From NCBI GenBank assembly GCA_017450105.1, contig JAFSXC010000006.1, positions 1-64,000 of the forward strand: a stretch of 64,000 bases of DNA. Reading direction: 5' to 3'. Each line of letters opens with the position of its first letter. Within the stretch, counting starts at the first letter, position 1. Below are positions 59,378-64,000 of this stretch, one piece after another. Position numbers and translations under genes: made by a program. This stretch comes from Lachnospiraceae bacterium (GTDB lineage: Bacteria; Bacillota; Clostridia; Lachnospirales; Lachnospiraceae). The notes under the pieces are model-generated. The model ran no database searches. It was not told the DNA's origin and worked only from the letters and a program-made list of their open reading frames with translations.

Positions 59378-60901
59378 ATGGAACAGGTAATCTGGCTCAA
59401 CAATCAGATCAATGAATTCGCCTGGGGAACCTTCGGACTGGTTTTGCTTCTCGGAACCGGTATTTTATGTACAGTGATCACGAAGCTTTTCCAGATTACA
59501 CACATCAGGCACTGGTGGAAGAAAACCTTCGGGATCATGAGGAACGAAGGACGGATCATCGACGACGCGGGTGCGCTGTCGCAGTTTCGGACCTTCTGTA
59601 CCGCCCTTTGCTCCACGATCGGAACCGGAAATATCGCCGGCGTTTCTACGGCAATCTGCATGGGCGGACCCGGGGCAGTGCTCTGGATGTGGGTGGCCGC
59701 GATCCTCGGGATGATGGTAAAATACGCCGAAAATGTTTTGGGCATCTATTACCGCCGCCGTAATTCCGAAGGCGCCTGGTCGGGTGGACCGATGTACTAT
59801 CTCCAGGACGGACTGGGCTCCAAAAAGGGCTGCAGAGGCCTCGGAAAGCTGCTCGGCGTCCTCTTCTGCATCTTTACGATGCTTGCCTCCTTCGGGATCG
59901 GGAACATGGGTCAGATCAACAAGATCACGATCAACGTGGAGACCACCTTCCTCTCCGAGGTAAGCCACGATCTTTTCCTCGGGGCGCCGAAGGTAAACTG
60001 GCTCATCGGCTTTGTGCTCATGGCTGCGGCTGCCTTTATTATCCTCGGAGGCTTCCGGCGGCTCGCTGCCGTGTCCGAGAAGCTGATCCCCTTTATGTCC
60101 ATTATCTACATGGTGGGCTGCACGATCATCATCCTTATGAACATCACAAAGCTGCCGGCGATCTTTGCTTCGATCTTTAGGTTCGCGCTCGGCCCCGCGG
60201 CCATTACCGGAGGCGCGGCCGGAACGGCGGTCCAGTTTGCCTTCAATACGATCAAAAACGGTTGCAAGCGAGGGGTCTTTTCGAATGAAGCCGGGCTCGG
60301 CTCCTCCGTGATGGCCCACTGCAATACCTGTACAAGAGAGCCGGTACGGCAGGGAATGTGGGGGATCGCCGAGGTCTTTTTGGATACGATCGTGATCTGT
60401 ACGATGACGGCGGTTGTGGTCCTCGGGTCCGGTGCGATTGACCTGAACACGGGACTTGTAAAGGAAGGGATCAACGACGCGACGCTGGTGGCCAGGGCCT
60501 TCGGAAACGTGCTGGGACGGCCTGGAGAGATGTTTGTGGTATTTGTGATTATTCTCTTCGCCTTTACGACGGTCATGGGCTGGTCCTATTACGGAGCCAA
60601 GGTAACGGAGTACCTTCTGGGGGTGACCTGCGGCAGGATCTACCGCTTTGTCTTCATCGTCCTCGTTGCCTTCGGCGCCATTATGGAATCCAATCTGGCC
60701 TGGGATATTTCAGATACCTTTAACGGGCTGATGATGATTCCGAATCTCATAGGAATTGTTACACTGTCGCCTCTGGTGATCAAACTGACAAAGAATTACG
60801 TGGACCGCAGGCTCAAGGGAAAGGAGATCGAACCCATGCTCTCCTATGATCCGGATATCCAGAAGGATGCGGCTAGGGCTTTGAAGGCCGGAAAGAGTTG
60901 A
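59378..60901 (+). CDS. alanine/glycine:cation symporter (AGCS family)
   Basis: 507 residues with about eleven membrane helices. AGCS signatures are clear: TALCSTIGTGNIAGVSTAI, GPGAVLWMWVAAILGMMVKYAE, GGPMYYLQDGLG and SNEAGLGSSVMAHC. It takes up alanine or glycine with sodium. Its place inside a phosphorelay operon, 4 bases from the FIST-like gene and 4 bases from the GGDEF gene, is unusual for a plain nutrient transporter and suggests it may supply or report the signal. Confidence 0.93.
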   Translation: MEQVIWLNNQINEFAWGTFGLVLLLGTGILCTVITKLFQITHIRHWWKKTFGIMRNEGRIIDDAGALSQFRTFCTALCSTIGTGNIAGVSTAICMGGPGAVLWMWVAAILGMMVKYAENVLGIYYRRRNSEGAWSGGPMYYLQDGLGSKKGCRGLGKLLGVLFCIFTMLASFGIGNMGQINKITINVETTFLSEVSHDLFLGAPKVNWLIGFVLMAAAAFIILGGFRRLAAVSEKLIPFMSIIYMVGCTIIILMNITKLPAIFASIFRFALGPAAITGGAAGTAVQFAFNTIKNGCKRGVFSNEAGLGSSVMAHCNTCTREPVRQGMWGIAEVFLDTIVICTMTAVVVLGSGAIDLNTGLVKEGINDATLVARAFGNVLGRPGEMFVVFVIILFAFTTVMGWSYYGAKVTEYLLGVTCGRIYRFVFIVLVAFGAIMESNLAWDISDTFNGLMMIPNLIGIVTLSPLVIKLTKNYVDRRLKGKEIEPMLSYDPDIQKDAARALKAGKS

Positions 60902-60905
60902 ATAT

Positions 60906-62231
60906 ATGAGCTACTGGATCGTTGTGGTGGATGATGAACCATTAAGCCTTACGAATGCAAAAAACATGCTCCACTCCCATGGGATGCGTGTCGGCTGTCT
61001 GCGCTCCGGATCAGATCTTCTGGAGTTTGTCAAAACGAAAACGCCGGATCTGATCCTCCTTGATATCCTGATGCCGGAGATGGACGGGTTTGAGACCTAC
61101 CGGGCGCTGCGCCGCTTTGAGGAAAAGGAAGGGCGGCCCCAGATCCCGGTGATCTTTCTGACCGGAGAGGACAATAACGAAGCCGAGCGAAGAGGCTTAA
61201 AGGCCGGCGCTTCGGACTTTATTCACAAGCCCTTTGACGAGGGAATTCTGATCAAGCGGATCAACAATACCATCGTGAACAGAAAGACCATCGAAAGCCT
61301 TACCGAAGAGGCCACGATGGATAAGCTCACAGGCTTTTTGAATAAGGCCAGCGGAACCAAGAGGGTTACGGAGCTCTGCCGGGAAGAGCGGGGGGCCCTT
61401 ATGATCATGGATCTGGACAGCTTTAAGCTTGTGAACGACCTTTACGGCCACGATATGGGAGACCGGGTTCTGGAGGCGTTTTCTTCGGTCGTTCGGGAGA
61501 ATGTGAGAGCGGAGGACGTCGTGTGCCGGATCGGCGGAGACGAATTTATGGGGTTCTTCGCCGAAATGACGGAGGAGAACGCGGTGGCTTCTCTGACGAA
61601 GAGACTGAACACCCGGCTTATGCAGGAAGCCGATTCCCTGATGGGTGATGACCACGGGGTTCCTCTGGGAATATCCATCGGTGTGGCGGTGTCGAATGAA
61701 AATGCGAATGACTATCAGCTCCTGTTCCAGTTTGCGGATAATGCTTTGTATGAGGTAAAACGGAACGGGAAGCACAGCTACTGTATTTATGATCCGGAAA
61801 TGACACATGAGGCAGAGGAGGAAAACCTGGAGGAGGATCTGAACCGGGTGCTCCAGATCGTATCCGAGCGAGGGGAGGGCAAGGGCGCCCTGCTTCTCGG
61901 GATCGAGGCGTTTTCCTGGAATTTCCGGTATATGGAGCGCTTCCGCCAGCGCTACGGAGGCTGCGGGACGCGGATCCTCTTTTCGCTTTCCTCGGAGGAA
62001 AAGGGAGTCCTGTATACGGAAATGGTTTCGGAGTTTGGAAATGTCCTGAAAAAAAGTCTCCGGAAATCGGACATTCTTATGCAGTGGAAGAAGAACAAGT
62101 ATCTGGTGGTCCTGCCGCTGCTGCAGGAGAGCGATATTCCGAAGATAATAGACAGGCTCAGGAACGCTTGGGAGAAGACAGGCTACCATGAAAGATCCGA
62201 GATCCGCCATGTCTCCTCCACCGTTATGTAA
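60906..62231 (+). CDS. receiver-GGDEF diguanylate cyclase with degenerate second GGDEF domain
   Basis: 441 residues. A receiver (WIVVVDDEPLSL, Asp53 in LILLDILMPEMDG, DFIHKPF) is followed by a GGDEF domain with the active motif RIGGDEF at 210-214 and the inhibitory RxxD (RAED) five residues before it, so product inhibition is expected. Residues 320-430 look like a second, inactive GGDEF-type fold (GALLLGIEAFSWNFRYMERF, LRKSDILMQWKKNKYLVVLP). It makes c-di-GMP when phosphorylated, presumably by the kinases upstream. Last gene of the operon. Confidence 0.92.
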   Translation: MSYWIVVVDDEPLSLTNAKNMLHSHGMRVGCLRSGSDLLEFVKTKTPDLILLDILMPEMDGFETYRALRRFEEKEGRPQIPVIFLTGEDNNEAERRGLKAGASDFIHKPFDEGILIKRINNTIVNRKTIESLTEEATMDKLTGFLNKASGTKRVTELCREERGALMIMDLDSFKLVNDLYGHDMGDRVLEAFSSVVRENVRAEDVVCRIGGDEFMGFFAEMTEENAVASLTKRLNTRLMQEADSLMGDDHGVPLGISIGVAVSNENANDYQLLFQFADNALYEVKRNGKHSYCIYDPEMTHEAEEENLEEDLNRVLQIVSERGEGKGALLLGIEAFSWNFRYMERFRQRYGGCGTRILFSLSSEEKGVLYTEMVSEFGNVLKKSLRKSDILMQWKKNKYLVVLPLLQESDIPKIIDRLRNAWEKTGYHERSEIRHVSSTVM

Positions 62232-62412
62232 TCAATGTCAGTAACTTAAGCAAAATTTACATACTGGCGGCGCTATGGTAAGCCATCTCCCAGACTCTGT
62301 GCGCGGGGGCCCCGCGATAATAAACGGCCACCCGGGAATACAACGGTCCCCCGTGCTCGGTCCGGGGCCTCTTACTCGCGCTCCGAGATAGGTTTTGGGC
62401 TTAAGTTACTGA
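62232..62412. repeat. 181-bp element with 14-bp terminal inverted repeats
   Basis: TCAGTAACTTAAGC (62238-62251) is repeated in inverse as GCTTAAGTTACTGA (62399-62412). The inside is GC-rich with strong dyads (GCGCGGGGGCCCCGCG; ACCGAGC-type stems near 62350). Both ends share sequence with the argH 3' region at 7234-7277. It reads like a small non-autonomous mobile element or a folded RNA. It starts just after the GGDEF stop codon and supplies the last dozen codons of the GNAT gene on the other strand. Confidence 0.7.
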
Positions 62413-62968
62413 TCAGGTCCTCCCGGTCTTTGCGAAGGATCGCATACCATACTTCATCACAGATTCCCTGATTGTTTTTCCCTGCCGCGCGTAAAATGCC
62501 TTCTTTCTGCATCCCCGCCTTCTCCATCACACGTCCGGATTTCGGATTGTTCACATCATGACAGGCGGCGACACGGTTCAGTCCTGCAGCGTCGAACAGA
62601 TAGGTGATGACTGCCGTTAAGGCCTCCGGCATAAGTCCTTTTCCCCACAGGGCTCTGCTCATGCAGTAGCCGATGTCAGCGGCATCTATGTTCTCGTTTA
62701 ACCGGACCACGGAGATACTGCCGACCACCTGTTCTGTCTCCCTGTATTCTATAGCCCAGTTGAAGAACCCGCTATCCTCATAGGAATCCACCCATATTTT
62801 CAGCAGGTCTTTTGAAGCCTCGATGCTTTCATGCGGCGGCCAGGTCAGGAATCTTGTCACCTCGGGATCCGAGGCCCAGTTATGAAACATATCCTCTGCA
62901 TCCTCTGTTTTGAATCTTCGCAGGATCAGCCTGTGCGTTTCTATTTTCTGTGTTCCGGTTTTATTCAT
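62372..62968 (-). CDS. RimJ/RimL-type GNAT acetyltransferase
   Basis: 198 residues. The RimJ/RimL pattern is visible: THRLILRRFKTEDAEDMF, WAIEYRETEQVVGSISV, GYCMSRALWGKGLMPEAL and NVASRRVMEKAG-like NPKSGRVMEKAGMQKEG. The acceptor may be a protein N-terminus or a small molecule. The last 12 residues or so (SNLSPKPISERE) are encoded by the repeat element at 62232-62412, so the original C-terminus was altered, probably without harm. Confidence 0.88.
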   Translation of the reverse strand: MNKTGTQKIETHRLILRRFKTEDAEDMFHNWASDPEVTRFLTWPPHESIEASKDLLKIWVDSYEDSGFFNWAIEYRETEQVVGSISVVRLNENIDAADIGYCMSRALWGKGLMPEALTAVITYLFDAAGLNRVAACHDVNNPKSGRVMEKAGMQKEGILRAAGKNNQGICDEVWYAILRKDREDLISNLSPKPISERE

Positions 62969-63198
62969 CTTTTTACGTTCAGCCTGTGCTTATTCTATAA
63001 ATCCGTTTTGCGTTATGGGTTATTATACGATATAGAGATCGGTTTTTACAAGAATACAGGTCATGACTATTCTTTCATAACGATTCTGTGATAGAATAAT
63101 GAAAAGCCGGCGCTTTGAAAAAGGATTCCCATGGCAGACAGAATACAGGAGGAAGGCCGCAGAAGCGGGATCGGGGATCCAATACCAAGTGCGTATAA
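62969..63198. other. non-coding gap upstream of the GNAT gene
   Basis: 230 bases, AT-rich near 63000-63060, probably holding the GNAT promoter on the minus strand and a plus-strand promoter-like stretch (GATAGAATAATG near 63091). I see no RNA gene or repeat. A 39-codon open frame from an ATG at 63131 stops at 63241 and does not look like protein. Confidence 0.4.
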
Positions 63199-63450
63199 AA
63201 CGGACTTAATTCGATCAGGCTGGATGGCCTTGGTTATGCCGTAGGACTTTTGTTTGCAGATTATTTTATGTTCCGCAGACTGAGTTACATCGATCCTGAG
63301 ACGGGCTTCTATAATGAAAAATATCTTGCCGTAATGGAAAGAAAAGCGGCGAAGAAGATCATCGCAGAAAAATATATAGAGCTTGTCAGTGAGAACTGCG
63401 AAAAAGAGGGCATAGCAATAGAATCGTCTTATGAGATGACGCATCTCTGA
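63199..63450 (+). pseudogene. unidentified gene fragment with a GGDEF-like start motif
   Basis: Open from a stop at 63196-63198 to 63450, without a good start codon. It encodes a hydrophobic lead (LDGLGYAVGLLFADYFMFR) and then RLSYIDPETGFYNEKYLAV, which recalls the D-x-L-T-G-x-Y-N beginning of GGDEF domains. The rest (KKIIAEKYIELVSENCEKEG) does not continue as one. It may be the remains of a cyclase or a short membrane protein; confidence is low. Confidence 0.35.
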
Positions 63451-63569
63451 TGTCAGCTTAAAGCAGATTTACATTGCCTGAAGTCCGCGACAATCGGCGG
63501 TAAATAAGGCAGAAGCCATTTCAAGGACTGCGATTGAAACGGGATCAGGAATTTGGAGGAGGGCTGCTG

Positions 63570-63872
63570 ATGAACTTTGAACAAAGAGAATGGGCGCGCA
63601 CCCGGGATGAGCTGGTGAAAAGCATCATGGAGCTTGGCTTCCCGGAGGAGCTCGGCAGCGAGATCGCAAAGAACCTCGGCTCCCCCAAAGCCATGCAGCG
63701 GATGATGGGCTATCTCTACAATGTGAAGCCCCGCAGCGTGGAGCTGGTCGTGGACGAGATGCTGGCTATAAAGAGCGACATTGACCGTTGGAAAGAGAAG
63801 AAAGCCAGCGAGGAGGCCAATGCCAGATATAACGAGGTGTTGAATTATGGGCTGGGTGGATACGATGAGTGA
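63570..63872 (+). CDS. conserved small protein of unknown function
   Basis: About 100 residues, not recognised by family. Charged and helical (EQREWARTRDELVKSIMELG, SEIAKNLGSPKAMQRMMGYL, ELVVDEMLAIKSDIDRWKEK). I recall similar proteins scattered in Lachnospiraceae accessory regions, but know no function. GGAGGAGG lies just before the ATG at 63570; an upstream in-frame ATG would overlap that site. It overlaps the next gene by 8 bases, so the two form a pair. Confidence 0.65.
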   Translation: MNFEQREWARTRDELVKSIMELGFPEELGSEIAKNLGSPKAMQRMMGYLYNVKPRSVELVVDEMLAIKSDIDRWKEKKASEEANARYNEVLNYGLGGYDE

Positions 63873-64000
63873 GAAGAAGACCGGGAAGCAGCTTCCGGTT
63901 CCCGGAAAGATACGGGAGATCAAGCTGAAGGAAGATCCTAAACTGAAAAAGATCAAGGATTTACCGCCGGATGTTCTGGCCGGCGCGATCCGGGACTTGC
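63865..64000 (+). CDS. partial gene, runs off the window
   Basis: The first 45 codons of a gene whose ATG lies inside the end of the previous one. The product begins with a lysine-rich, proline-containing segment (SEKKTGKQLPVPGKIREIKL, then KIKDLPPDVLAGAIRDL). No family can be named from this much. Tight overlap with the upstream small gene suggests that the two products work together. Confidence 0.55.
   Translation, partial: MSEKKTGKQLPVPGKIREIKLKEDPKLKKIKDLPPDVLAGAIRDL

Overview
The window reads as chromosomal DNA of a fairly GC-rich Lachnospiraceae-type clostridium (Bacillota). Support comes from the asp23-nusB-xseA-xseB-ispA-dxs-tlyA-nadK-recN cluster, GatCAB, QueH, the GGGtGRT/Fe-S scaffold pair, families such as DUF5688 and DUF5721 that I associate with Lachnospiraceae, strong AGGAGG-like ribosome sites and sigma-A-like promoters. 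No plasmid, prophage or CRISPR locus is visible. All family names come from reading the protein sequences; no database search was run.

Layout. 1-5.9 kb (minus): GGGtGRT protein with its Fe-S scaffold partner, a left-handed beta-helix protein, topB, and an AAA ATPase with a degenerate P-loop. 6-9.8 kb (minus): asd, argH, queH, a small membrane protein. 9.9 kb: tRNA-Thr(CGU), then a DUF5688 gene. 10.9-20.9 kb (minus): a long housekeeping operon from asp23 down to recN and glgA. 20.97-21.26 kb: a long inverted-repeat element. 21.4-23.7 kb (plus): a pseudoreceiver-receiver protein and an EAL phosphodiesterase. 23.6-25.4 kb (minus): gatC-gatA. 25.5-31.5 kb (plus): asnA, two small genes, a solute-binding/VWA lipoprotein, gatB and an FNT channel, all overlapping or nearly so. 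31.5-37.1 kb (minus): csp and an operon of envelope and redox genes. 37.1-47.7 kb: a mixed region with a lipoprotein, a SpoIIE-phosphatase/GNAT/STAS module, cardiolipin synthase, several membrane proteins and at least four gene remnants. 47.9-51 kb: an SH3 surface protein with a Glu-Thr repeat, and a LytS-like kinase with an XRE-receiver regulator.

The standout is 51.2-62.2 kb, one co-directional run of eight genes with overlaps or short gaps: pseudoreceiver-receiver, Hpt protein, hybrid kinase, a second 1158-residue hybrid kinase carrying a DegV (fatty-acid-binding) domain between its receiver and Hpt, a 72-residue orphan, a FIST-like protein, an alanine/sodium symporter, and a receiver-GGDEF cyclase. 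I read it as a multi-step phosphorelay that may join a lipid or fatty-acid cue and an amino-acid transporter to c-di-GMP. The 21.4-23.7 kb pair (a paralogous receiver plus an EAL phosphodiesterase) looks like the opposing arm. The wiring is inference; the domain content is visible in the sequence.

The last 1.6 kb holds a small structured element with inverted ends that shares sequence with the 3' end of argH 55 kb away, a GNAT gene whose tail runs into that element, an unidentified fragment, and the start of an unrecognised gene pair.
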